A stretch of DNA of 52,874 nt from Candidatus Aminicenantota bacterium (GTDB lineage Bacteria > Acidobacteriota > Aminicenantia > Aminicenantales > UBA8522): positions 1-52,874 of the forward strand of contig JAFNEO010000040.1 in NCBI GenBank assembly GCA_017886205.1, written 5' to 3'. The notes below the pieces were generated by a model. That model saw only the letters and a list, made by a program, of their open reading frames with translations. It made no database searches and was not told the origin of the DNA. Position 1 is the stretch's first letter. Every line of letters starts with the position of its first letter. Shown here one piece after another: positions 36,166 to 44,040 of this stretch. The translations under genes and the position numbers were made by a program.

Positions 36166-37716
36166 TCAGGCCTTCTTCTCAACTAGGATCTGGAGGAGCT
36201 CGAGCTCGTCGGCATCGAACCAGATCTTATGGCAGGCCAGGCACTTGTCCACCGGGACAAAGTACTGATAGTTGTAGGGGCGCGCCAGCATGCGCTGGCC
36301 GCAGCTGGGGCAGCAGAGGCTCTGAGCGGCTTTCTCCTTCGCTCTCTGTTTTTTTACCGGGTTGAGAAGGAATTGCTGCCGGAAATCTTTTGCCTTGGCG
36401 AGCAGAGCGTCCGAAAAGGCGACCTCCCGCCGCAGGATGATCCGATCAACGCGGAAGGAAGCCACCAGTTTGCCGCCGCAGCGCCCGCAAGCCTGTACGG
36501 CGACACTCTCATAGAACGTGTCGGTCAGAAGGGTATGGCAGCGGGGACAACGATTTTGCCATTTTCCGCTCGCATCCTGGATCTGCCAGACCTTCTGCTC
36601 TTCAGGCCCGGCGACAGGCCCGGCGGTTTTATCTGCTGCGCCCGGAGCGGGGGTTTCCTCGAAAGAATGGACGACGCCCCTGGCCTCTTCCCGCATTCTC
36701 TGACTTTCCCAGACCTGCTCGATGACCTGGGCCGGTCGGAGCCGGTCCTGCTGGGCCAGGAGCCTAATCCTTTTCATAAGGGGGGGATGGGAATTGAAGA
36801 GGCGGCTCCAAAAGCCCTCGTCTTCGTCGCTGCTCAGGGCGGGTGTGACGATAAACAGAGGGCTGTAGGTCAGGCTGAAATCCCCGACGAATGAGCTTTT
36901 CAGGTGGGCTTTATAGAGCGCCCGGGCCAAGCTCATCGGGTTGCGGCCGATCTCGGACGCGGCGGCGTCGGCTAGGGTCTCGCGTTCCCGGCTGAGCAGC
37001 ATGCTGAGGAGATGCATGACGAGCGAGGTCATGGTGACGGCGCCGTAGATAAGGACGGGAGGGGCGCCGCCCCGGCCACTCTCCATCCGGTCTTCGGCCG
37101 GGACGTCTTCCGGTTCCATCGCCGCCCGCAGCTTTTCCAGAAAATTGGCCAGGGAACAGACCAGGGTGACATAAAAAGCATCGCCGCGTGAGATATGGGC
37201 CAACTCGTGCGCGGCCACGGACTGCATCTCATCGCGAGTGCAGTCGGCCAGGAGGCCTTCGGTGACGGCCACGGCCGGAGTTCCGTCCGCCTCGACGAGG
37301 GCCATGGAATTAATCGCGAACGAAGGAATGACGTAGGGCCTGACCCTGGGAAGGCCGCTGGCAATCCGCATCTCCTCCACGGTATCGGCCAGCTGCTTGT
37401 GGTATCGGTCGGAGAGGTCGGGTTCCCGGGCTTCCAGCCGCTTGAGGATGTAGGCGGCGCCAAACTTCCGGGCATCGTAATAGTGGAAAACCGCGATGAG
37501 GGCCGAAATACCCAGGACCCAGAGCAGGAGCTTCGTCAAGAAGGGACCGGAAAGGAAGTTGGGGACCGCGAACACTCCGACGCTCAAGAATACGGTCAGG
37601 ACGATGATGCCGATAGCCAGAAAATAGAACAGGATCAAGGCGGCAAAGAGGAGAATACTCCGCTGCCACTGCCGCTTTTGGATCTCGTAGAAATCGCGCG
37701 GTCGCTTTCTGTCCAT
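36166..37716 (-). CDS. M48 (HtpX-like) membrane protease fused to zinc ribbons
   Basis: 516 residues. Two N-terminal membrane helices (20-50, 60-80), then an M48 domain with zinc motif HELAH (His170, Glu171, His174) and a later SRERETLADAAA supplying the third ligand. After a proline-rich linker at about 350, two CxxC pairs (CPRC, CGRC) form one zinc ribbon, and the last 60 residues form a TFIIB-type zinc finger (CPSCGQRM ... CLACHKIWFD). HtpX proteases clear misfolded membrane proteins; the added ribbons are unusual and may recruit substrates or sense metal. Divergently transcribed from the Gfo/Idh gene. Confidence 0.88.
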   Translation of the reverse strand: MDRKRPRDFYEIQKRQWQRSILLFAALILFYFLAIGIIVLTVFLSVGVFAVPNFLSGPFLTKLLLWVLGISALIAVFHYYDARKFGAAYILKRLEAREPDLSDRYHKQLADTVEEMRIASGLPRVRPYVIPSFAINSMALVEADGTPAVAVTEGLLADCTRDEMQSVAAHELAHISRGDAFYVTLVCSLANFLEKLRAAMEPEDVPAEDRMESGRGGAPPVLIYGAVTMTSLVMHLLSMLLSRERETLADAAASEIGRNPMSLARALYKAHLKSSFVGDFSLTYSPLFIVTPALSSDEDEGFWSRLFNSHPPLMKRIRLLAQQDRLRPAQVIEQVWESQRMREEARGVVHSFEETPAPGAADKTAGPVAGPEEQKVWQIQDASGKWQNRCPRCHTLLTDTFYESVAVQACGRCGGKLVASFRVDRIILRREVAFSDALLAKAKDFRQQFLLNPVKKQRAKEKAAQSLCCPSCGQRMLARPYNYQYFVPVDKCLACHKIWFDADELELLQILVEKKA

Positions 37717-37731
37717 GCCGGGTTTTGGGCT

Positions 37732-37760
37732 ATCGTATCTAAAACGCCCGGAAGCGTCAA
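37732..37760 (-). promoter_or_regulatory. Sigma-70 promoter for the M48 protease gene
   Basis: Minus strand TTGACG (37755-37760) and TACGAT (37732-37737) at 17 bp spacing, 15 bases before the start codon. Confidence 0.5.
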
Positions 37761-37766
37761 ATGCGA

Positions 37767-37795
37767 TTGCACCGGCTCGCCGGCTGTGTTATAAC
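37767..37795 (+). promoter_or_regulatory. Sigma-70 promoter for the Gfo/Idh gene, palindrome in spacer
   Basis: TTGCAC (37767-37772) and TATAAC (37790-37795) at 17 bp. The spacer starts with the inverted repeat CCGGC-TC-GCCGG, a possible operator. Its -35 box lies 6 bp from that of the divergent M48 promoter, so one regulator could cover both. Confidence 0.5.
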
Positions 37796-37821
37796 CCGGT
37801 CGAGTTGAGGTGAATGGCATC

Positions 37822-37834
37822 GGGGGAAACCCCC
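37822..37834 (+). promoter_or_regulatory. Leader hairpin just before the ribosome site
   Basis: GGGGG-AAA-CCCCC can fold in the mRNA leader and ends 2 bases before the GAGGAGG ribosome site of the Gfo/Idh gene. It could limit access of the ribosome or protect the 5' end. Confidence 0.35.
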
Positions 37835-37848
37835 TAGAGGAGGTCGAA

Positions 37849-39192
37849 ATGGCCGATAACAAAACCGAGTTCAGCCGGAGGGAATTCCTCACCTCATCGG
37901 CCGTCGCCCTTGGCGCAGCTGGTATGTTTCTAATCGACTCCGGAAGGGCCTTGGGCCGGCAGGCGCCGACAAAAAAACAGAGAATTGCCCTGGTCGGAAC
38001 CGGAGGCCGCGGCAGCTCCCTGTGGGGCAAGGACCTGATCAAAAATTATGGCGATGTCCTGGAGATGGTCGGCCTCTGCGATATCAACCCCATCCGGCTG
38101 GAATATGCCAAAAAGTACATGGGGGCGACTTGCCCGACCTTCACCGAATTCGAGCCGATGATCAAAGACACACAGCCTGATACCGTGATCGTCACGACGG
38201 TGGACTGTTTCCACGCGAAATATATCGGCCTGGCGATGCAGGCCGGATGCCGCCCGGTCACCGAAAAGCCGATGTGCACTGACGAGAAGATGGTCCAGGA
38301 GATCCTCGACACCGAGCGGAGGACGGGGAAGAAACTCCTGGTCACCTTCAACTACCGGTACGGACCCGACGCCACGAGGATCAAGGAGATCCTGATGAGC
38401 CGGGAAATCGGCGACGTCACTTCGGTCGACTTCCACTGGTACCTGGACATCTATCATGGCGCCTCCTACTTCCGACGGTGGCATGCCTTTAAACAGAACT
38501 CCGGATCGCTTCTCGTCCACAAGGCGACACACCATTTCGACCTGATGAACTGGTGGCTGGCGGCCGAGCCGGTAGAGGTCAACGCCTACGGAGAACTCCG
38601 AAAATACGGCTACAACGGTTTGATCCGCGGCGAGCGGTGCATGAATTGTCCGCATAAGGCGGCCTGTGAATTCTTCTGGGACATCACTAGAGACGAGCAG
38701 GCCATGAACCTCTATGTCAAGGCCGAATCGGCCGACGGCTATATCCGGGACTCCTGCATCTTCCGCGAGAAGATCAACATCTGGGACACGATGAACGTCC
38801 AGGTCGAGTACCATAACCGCGTCACGATGAGCTATTCGCTCAATGCCTTTATGCCGTATGAGGGGTTCACCATCGGGTTTAACGGGACGAACGGTCGGCT
38901 GGATGTGCGCGTCTACCACAACCAGCCCTGGAAAGTGGAGAATTTCGCTGAATTCCGGATCACCCAAAATTTCAAATCCACAAAAACATTTGCCCTGCCG
39001 TCGGGAGGTGAGGGCCATTGGGGCGCCGACCAGGTGATGCAAGACCAGATCTTCCGGAAAACGGAGCCCGATCCCCTGGGCCGCCCTTCGGGGAGCCGGG
39101 AAGGGGCGCTCTCGGCGCTCGTCGGGATCGCCGCCCGGCACAGCATCGAACAGGGACGGCCGATCAAGATTGACGAGCTGGTGAAAATCTAA
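37849..39192 (+). CDS. Tat-exported Gfo/Idh/MocA oxidoreductase with a cysteine cluster
   Basis: 447 residues. Twin-arginine signal SRREFL with a hydrophobic stretch to about residue 37. Rossmann motif GTGGRG (50-55), EKPM (139-142) with the catalytic Lys, and the usual C-terminal sheet (FNYRYGP). Such enzymes oxidise or epimerise sugars with bound NAD(P), and Tat export delivers them with cofactor in place. A cluster C264-x2-C-x5-C273 (CMNCPHKAAC) is unusual and could bind zinc or Fe-S. The ATG at 37849 follows GAGGAGG. Substrate unknown. Confidence 0.88.
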   Translation: MADNKTEFSRREFLTSSAVALGAAGMFLIDSGRALGRQAPTKKQRIALVGTGGRGSSLWGKDLIKNYGDVLEMVGLCDINPIRLEYAKKYMGATCPTFTEFEPMIKDTQPDTVIVTTVDCFHAKYIGLAMQAGCRPVTEKPMCTDEKMVQEILDTERRTGKKLLVTFNYRYGPDATRIKEILMSREIGDVTSVDFHWYLDIYHGASYFRRWHAFKQNSGSLLVHKATHHFDLMNWWLAAEPVEVNAYGELRKYGYNGLIRGERCMNCPHKAACEFFWDITRDEQAMNLYVKAESADGYIRDSCIFREKINIWDTMNVQVEYHNRVTMSYSLNAFMPYEGFTIGFNGTNGRLDVRVYHNQPWKVENFAEFRITQNFKSTKTFALPSGGEGHWGADQVMQDQIFRKTEPDPLGRPSGSREGALSALVGIAARHSIEQGRPIKIDELVKI

Positions 39193-39230
39193 GAGAAAAC
39201 CCAGGGAAACGTCAGACTCCCAAAAGATTA

Positions 39231-39259
39231 TTGACTTTTATAAGGGAGGTCCTTATTAT
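39231..39259 (+). promoter_or_regulatory. Sigma-70 promoter of the peptide/radical SAM locus
   Basis: TTGACT (39231-39236) and TATTAT (39254-39259) at exactly 17 bp. Predicted start near 39266, about 22 bases before the first peptide. Confidence 0.7.
39240..39256. promoter_or_regulatory. Candidate operator inside the promoter
   Basis: ATAAGG-GAGGT-CCTTAT is a 6-bp inverted repeat filling the spacer and overlapping the -10 box. A dimeric protein bound here would block RNA polymerase. No regulator gene is adjacent. Confidence 0.45.
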
Positions 39260-39287
39260 CTGACTATCCGAACACCAGGAGGGAAAA

Positions 39288-39497
39288 TTGGGGAAAGTCA
39301 AAAAAACAGCCTTTTACAGTTGTTTGCATAAGATCATTAAGGACGTTGACGCTATCAAGACGGAGGACAAACGGTCAAAGAAAAAGAAAATCGCCGCATT
39401 GGACGGTCTCGGTGAGCTCTCAGAAATGCTCGGTTTTAATAAGAAACGAATCCCCTTGAAACCATGTCCAGGCGGCAATCTCAGAGTCAATCCGTAA
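39288..39497 (+). CDS. Small cysteine-containing peptide 1, candidate RiPP precursor
   Basis: 69 residues from a TTG with AGGAGGG 4 bases ahead. No known family recognised. It has no signal peptide and is lysine-rich. The segment around CLHK (Cys12), then EDKR and a Lys run, then LSEMLGF, aligns with peptide 2: from the shared DKR, 24 positions align ungapped with 9 identities. The tail after LGF is short and distinct: PCPGGNLRVNP. Leader-like conservation plus a short Cys/Gly tail next to a radical SAM gene suggests a modified-peptide precursor. That role is an inference. Confidence 0.7.
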   Translation: MGKVKKTAFYSCLHKIIKDVDAIKTEDKRSKKKKIAALDGLGELSEMLGFNKKRIPLKPCPGGNLRVNP

Positions 39498-39568
39498 TGT
39501 CACTAACGGGGGATCGAAGAAGTCGCGTTTTGTGCATGGGTCTTTAATAAACATTGAAGGAGGGAGAA

Positions 39569-39760
39569 ATGGTTGACAGAAATCAATCCACGGCCAAAGA
39601 CTACCTTTTGTGCATTTGTAAAAACCTCCGGGCCCTAGAGCCTGATGACAAAAGGTTTGGACAAAAAAAGGACAAAGCTCTAGAATGCTGCAAACTTCTC
39701 TGGGTGCTTATGGGGTACGGCAGGCACTGCTGGGGTGGAGATCTCCCTACCAAAGGTTGA
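39569..39760 (+). CDS. Small cysteine-containing peptide 2, candidate RiPP precursor
   Basis: 63 residues from an ATG with AGGAGGG 4 bases ahead. It is paralogous to peptide 1: CICK, then DDKR, KKxKAL and LMGY correspond to CLHK, EDKR, KKxxAL and MLGF. The tail is HCWGGDLPTKG, giving with peptide 1 the shared pattern C-x-G-G-(N/D)-L. It has five cysteines against two in peptide 1. It lies 71 bases after peptide 1 and 49 before the radical SAM gene, all on one strand under one promoter. Confidence 0.7.
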   Translation: MVDRNQSTAKDYLLCICKNLRALEPDDKRFGQKKDKALECCKLLWVLMGYGRHCWGGDLPTKG

Positions 39761-39782
39761 AAACATTATCTCAGAAGAGACA

Positions 39783-39803
39783 GGCTCATGAATCGAGTGA
39801 GCC
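39783..39803 (+). promoter_or_regulatory. Hairpin between peptide 2 and the radical SAM gene
   Basis: GGCTCA and TGAGCC pair around a 9-base loop, just ahead of the GTG start at 39810. It lacks a T-run, so it is more likely to lower translation or stabilise the upstream peptide mRNA than to end transcription. This would give more peptide than enzyme. Confidence 0.4.
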
Positions 39804-39809
39804 GCTGAA

Positions 39810-40886
39810 GTGGAGCTTTATCTTAGTGACCTCACTTTCCATTTGACCGAAGAATGCAACCTCGATTGTCGCTACTGTTTTCAAAAAAAACGATCCCGTA
39901 GCCTCGGGTTTTCCAGCATCCGGAAAGCCCTCGATTTCTTCCAGGACGCTTTTCATCCGGGGGCCTTTATCGGTTTCTATGGAGGTGAGCCGCTCCTCGA
40001 GTTCGAAACCATCTGCCGGACAGTGGCCTACATCCGAAATCATTCAACGCTGAGAAGGAGAAAGCTTCGGTACAGTCTCTCGACGAACGGCAGCCTGCTG
40101 ACGGACGAGATCCTGCGCTTCTTGAACGCCAACAAGTTCAGGGTCAACCTGAGTCATGACGGGACCGCCCAGGGAACAACACGCCCCAGCCGAAAGAATT
40201 CTCTCATCCTCGAGAACCTTGACCGGATGATCAAGTTGAAAAACATTGAGCTTGAAACAAACAGCGTGTTCGTTCCGGCTACTGCAGGTGAGCTTTTCCA
40301 GTCGGCCCGGTTTCTGCTGGAGAGAGGAGTCAATGATTGTCATCTCAACTACTCCATCATCCATCCCTGGGACTCTGTCTCTCTGAAAAGATTGCGGGAG
40401 CAGGTCGAGGAACTCCGGAAGTTTCTTCTTTGGCATTATCGCCGCCATTACGCTATACCCATTGGGAATTTCCAAGAGCGGCCGCTTCAAGCCATGTTCT
40501 GGTGTGCGGCCGGCCAGGAACGGCTAGCTCTCGCAGCGGATGGGCGGCTCTGGGGGTGCCGGTTCTTTGCCGATTATTTTGCTAGCAGCTCAAGTCACTC
40601 GGAGATTGGCAAATACGGCTTCGGCGATATGCGGGAGTTTGTGAAAAACCCGCGGGAGGATCATTCGGCCGTTCTCAATAATTATCGTGAACTGATCCAG
40701 GGCAGATTCCATTCTGAACAAAAGCCCTGCCGGAGATGCTCGCGACTTTTGTATTGCAGCGCCTGTCCGGCAACGGCCGCCTTTTGTACGGGAACGATCG
40801 GGAAAATCCCGGCCTGGATTTGCGATATAAAGAAAATCTGGTTTTACGAGGTCAGGAAGTTCTGGGCGGCGGCCAGATCGAGCTAA
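39810..40886 (+). CDS. Radical SAM/SPASM peptide maturase
   Basis: 358 residues from a GTG; an in-frame stop at 39798 rules out a longer start. The radical SAM cluster motif CNLDCRYC (Cys16, Cys20, Cys23) comes almost at the N-terminus, with GGEP at 58-61 for SAM binding. A SPASM domain fills the C-terminus: Cys232 and Cys250, then C307-x2-C310-x5-C316-x2-C319, Cys326 and Cys338, enough for two auxiliary Fe-S clusters. Such enzymes modify ribosomal peptides (thioether, C-C or other crosslinks). No fused leader-recognition domain is present. The two peptides upstream are its natural substrates. Its end overlaps the convergent kinase gene by 4 bases. Confidence 0.88.
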   Translation: MELYLSDLTFHLTEECNLDCRYCFQKKRSRSLGFSSIRKALDFFQDAFHPGAFIGFYGGEPLLEFETICRTVAYIRNHSTLRRRKLRYSLSTNGSLLTDEILRFLNANKFRVNLSHDGTAQGTTRPSRKNSLILENLDRMIKLKNIELETNSVFVPATAGELFQSARFLLERGVNDCHLNYSIIHPWDSVSLKRLREQVEELRKFLLWHYRRHYAIPIGNFQERPLQAMFWCAAGQERLALAADGRLWGCRFFADYFASSSSHSEIGKYGFGDMREFVKNPREDHSAVLNNYRELIQGRFHSEQKPCRRCSRLLYCSACPATAAFCTGTIGKIPAWICDIKKIWFYEVRKFWAAARSS

Positions 40887-43800
40887 GAAATAGAGGCCAG
40901 ACGCTTTCGGGCGTCTTCGAGCTCGACCAGGCCTGCGTCAGCATCGCCGCAGACCGCAAGATACCTGCGGAAAAACTCCTCAGCCCTGGCGGGTTCGTTT
41001 TTATCTTGATAGATCCTGCCCAACTGGTAAAGGCTCCGCGCGTAAGCATCCCCGGCGGTCAGGAAGCCAGTGGTTAAAGAGATCACTTTCTCGTATTGCG
41101 CTCGCGCCGAGTCCAAGTCGCTTAGCTGGAACAGGGCCGAAGCCAACGCTTCAAGATAGATAGCCTGCCTGTCATATTCCAAGTGCTGTTGGGGCAGGGT
41201 CTCCACAGCCTTCGTGAAGTCGCTCACTGCTTCATCCCAGGACTTCCTAGCGCCGGCGATCATTCCTTCGAGATGATAGCAGTTGCGCAAGAGCTTGGGA
41301 AATCCTATTTTTCTGATGATCTGCTCCATCGTCAGGACGGTCCTCTGGGCTTCAGAAAGCTTGCCAAGTCCGACCTCACAGAGCCCCGTCAAATGGAGAG
41401 CTTCTATCTCGTCCTCCCGAACGTGGACCTCAACAGCCTTCTGCTTGGCTTTGAGGGCAGTTTCATAGGCTTTAGCGAAATCCTCCTGGAGGAGATGGAA
41501 ATAGGACTTGAACAAGAGGAACGTCAATTCTTCATAGGAAAAGTTGCTTTTCCTGGCCAACTTCAAACCCTCTTCAATTTCCCTTGAGCAGCTCTTGTAT
41601 TGTCCCTGCAGCAAATAAAGATGCCCCAGCCAGTAATGGCCGTCAAGCTTTGCCGCGTCTGCCCGATCGTCCTCCAATAATCGCCGATAGGCGGCCTCGG
41701 CATCGCGGTAGTTACCCATGACGATTTGAATTTGGCCCAGGAGCCGCATGCAGCCAGGCCGAGCGGGGTTGAGGGACAGGGCTTTTTCCAGCTCCAACAA
41801 GGCCTGGTCAGTTCGCCCCTCGTAAAAAAAACATAAGGCCAGGTCGTAATGAAATTCTTCGGGTGTGGCAAAAACCCCCTTGTTATCCTGAAGTATGCCG
41901 GCCGCCTTTTCATACTGCCCCATCGCTTCCGCGATAAAAGAGAGGTTGCGGACGGTAATTCTGTTATTGGGATTGATGGCTTGAAGACGATCGAAGCAAT
42001 CCGCGGCCTTGCCCCATTCTTCCGTATTACGGTAGATCGCTCCCTGATGTTCTAGGGCAAACTCATCATCGGGGTAGCTACTTAAGAGAGTTTTGTATCT
42101 CTCGACCGCTCTCGGGAAATCGCCTTCCAAGAAATTGAAATAGTCCCCCTCGATCAGGAGTCTCTCCCTAAGTGAAAGGTTCTTACGGAGCGACATGGCT
42201 TTGAGGATATATTTTTTGGCCTCTTCAAACCGATCTTCATAGGAAAAGTTCAAGGCCAATCGAGCATAGGCCAGGGCGAAGCTCTTATCAGCGGCCACGG
42301 CCTTTAGGTAGCATTCTGAGCTCTGTTTGTAATCCCCCTTTTTGTAGAAATCAAGACCGTGTAAAAAATGCAGCACGGCAGCGCTGGAACGCGAAGTGTA
42401 TTTCTTGAGCTCTTTGTCAAAATCCATCTCCAGATCGGCTTCACTAAACCCGAACTGCTGTTTGGCCCAGAGTGATATTTCATCGCACCGATCCTGGATT
42501 TCTTCAAAGACGACAGCGCTAAAAGAACGAGAGCCGACGGAATCGGGCATCCGGGCATTCTTAACTTGGATGTCGATCCGGCCCCATTGCCCGGAGATTA
42601 TAAAACTTCCCAATAGAAAATAGTCGACGTTTTCTCTAGAGGCGATTTTATCCAGGACTTCTTGAGAGTACACTCCCGTATCCTCGGCATGGAAGTCATT
42701 TAGATCCTGGAGGAGCCTCTCGCGGGGTACCAAGCGCAGGAACCTTGACTCTCCGAGATCCATCAGCAGTAGATAACGGACAGCCCGCCATTTATCCTGG
42801 GAGGTATCGCCGGTGACGTTTTCAAGGTTCATCACGGCTACTGTCTTACGCCAGGAAGGAACAGACGGCTTTCTATGATAGATAAAAAGGAAATAGGCTG
42901 CTAGCAGGATAGCCGAGCCGGCCGCAATCCACGCTAACAACCGCAGGACCAATGGTCCAATCGGTTTCGGTGTAAGCACTTCCGGAGCGACGACGAGGTT
43001 GAGGCTCCGGCGGACTTCCTCTACAGTCTGGTACCTTTCGTTCCTATCCTTCTTGAGGCACTTGAGAATGATGCTCTCCAGTCCTACGGGGACCAGATGA
43101 TTCAACCGCGACGGCGGTTCCGGGTTGACCTCACAGTGCTTTTTAATATAGCCGGTGAGGCTCTCGGCTTCGAAGACGGGATGTCCAGTAACCATTTCAT
43201 ACAGGATCAGGCCGAGGGCATATATGTCGGTCCTCTGATCCTGCCTTTCTCCTCTGGCCTGTTCCGGCGAGAGGTACTCCGGGGTGCCGACAACCGCTCT
43301 GACTCCTTGGGCGTCCTCTCGGTCGATTGTCTTGGCCAAGCCGAAGTCCATCACCCGGGCCCGGCCCGTCCTGTCGATCATGACGTTGCTGGGCTTGAGG
43401 TCGCGGTGGATGATGCCCTCCTTGTGGGCAGCGGCCAAGCCGGAACAGATCTGCTGCCCGAACTTGATCGCCGTAGAAATGGTCAAGGACCCGGAGGCCT
43501 GGATAAGATCCCGCAGGTTTTGGCCTTCCACGAAATCCATCGAGATGTATTTGGTGTTCTCCCACTCTCCCAGGTCATGGACACGCACGACATTCTCAGA
43601 ACTTATCGCCCGTGACAGGACGGTTTCCTTCTTGAAATGGTCGATAATGCGGGGATTTGAGGCATATTCAGGACGGATTATCTTAATGGCAACGGTTATT
43701 CCCAGGGACTTGTCTATGGATTTATAGACGCGGCCCATACCGCCATGCCCTATCTCCTCGATGATGGTGTAGCGGTTAGCGAAGACCATTCCGGGAGAAA

Positions 43801-43963
43801 AGCGCTCCCACTCGCCCTCAGCCGGAGCCGGGGTGAATCCCGAAGTCAGAGTCCGCTTTACCTCTCGTATCGCCGCCCCGCAGTGGGGGCAGATTTTATC
43901 GCCGGGCTGAAGTTCCGCTGAGCACTTCGGGCAAAAAATGGGCTCGTCGCCGTCACCCACCAT
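40883..43963 (-). CDS. Ser/Thr protein kinase with zinc ribbon and long TPR array
   Basis: 1026 residues. Zinc ribbon (Cys11, Cys14, Cys25, Cys28), kinase domain at about 65-330 with GHGGMGRVY, Lys94 in AIKII, HRDLKPSN (Asp188, Lys190) and DFGLA (Asp206): fully catalytic. A membrane helix lies at about 345-368. Next comes a TolB/FlgO-like stretch (TVAVMNLENVTGD), then ten or more TPR units to the C-terminus. The TPR part is probably outside the cytoplasm and may sense or bind partners. It converges on the radical SAM gene with a 4-base overlap, so the two mRNAs overlap as antisense. Confidence 0.92.
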   Translation of the reverse strand: MVGDGDEPIFCPKCSAELQPGDKICPHCGAAIREVKRTLTSGFTPAPAEGEWERFSPGMVFANRYTIIEEIGHGGMGRVYKSIDKSLGITVAIKIIRPEYASNPRIIDHFKKETVLSRAISSENVVRVHDLGEWENTKYISMDFVEGQNLRDLIQASGSLTISTAIKFGQQICSGLAAAHKEGIIHRDLKPSNVMIDRTGRARVMDFGLAKTIDREDAQGVRAVVGTPEYLSPEQARGERQDQRTDIYALGLILYEMVTGHPVFEAESLTGYIKKHCEVNPEPPSRLNHLVPVGLESIILKCLKKDRNERYQTVEEVRRSLNLVVAPEVLTPKPIGPLVLRLLAWIAAGSAILLAAYFLFIYHRKPSVPSWRKTVAVMNLENVTGDTSQDKWRAVRYLLLMDLGESRFLRLVPRERLLQDLNDFHAEDTGVYSQEVLDKIASRENVDYFLLGSFIISGQWGRIDIQVKNARMPDSVGSRSFSAVVFEEIQDRCDEISLWAKQQFGFSEADLEMDFDKELKKYTSRSSAAVLHFLHGLDFYKKGDYKQSSECYLKAVAADKSFALAYARLALNFSYEDRFEEAKKYILKAMSLRKNLSLRERLLIEGDYFNFLEGDFPRAVERYKTLLSSYPDDEFALEHQGAIYRNTEEWGKAADCFDRLQAINPNNRITVRNLSFIAEAMGQYEKAAGILQDNKGVFATPEEFHYDLALCFFYEGRTDQALLELEKALSLNPARPGCMRLLGQIQIVMGNYRDAEAAYRRLLEDDRADAAKLDGHYWLGHLYLLQGQYKSCSREIEEGLKLARKSNFSYEELTFLLFKSYFHLLQEDFAKAYETALKAKQKAVEVHVREDEIEALHLTGLCEVGLGKLSEAQRTVLTMEQIIRKIGFPKLLRNCYHLEGMIAGARKSWDEAVSDFTKAVETLPQQHLEYDRQAIYLEALASALFQLSDLDSARAQYEKVISLTTGFLTAGDAYARSLYQLGRIYQDKNEPARAEEFFRRYLAVCGDADAGLVELEDARKRLASIS

Positions 43964-43969
43964 GATCCA

Positions 43970-43999
43970 ATTTTAAGCTAAATGGCGAACTGGGGTCAA
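43970..43999 (-). promoter_or_regulatory. Sigma-70 promoter giving a leaderless kinase mRNA
   Basis: Minus strand TTGACC (43994-43999), 18 bp, then TAAAAT (43970-43975), which ends 6 bases before the ATG. There is no Shine-Dalgarno. The geometry is the same as for the HtrA gene. Confidence 0.55.
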
Positions 44000-44040
44000 C
44001 TGCCTCTGTCAAAAGGCCGGCCAGAATAGGGAGTCCCAGG

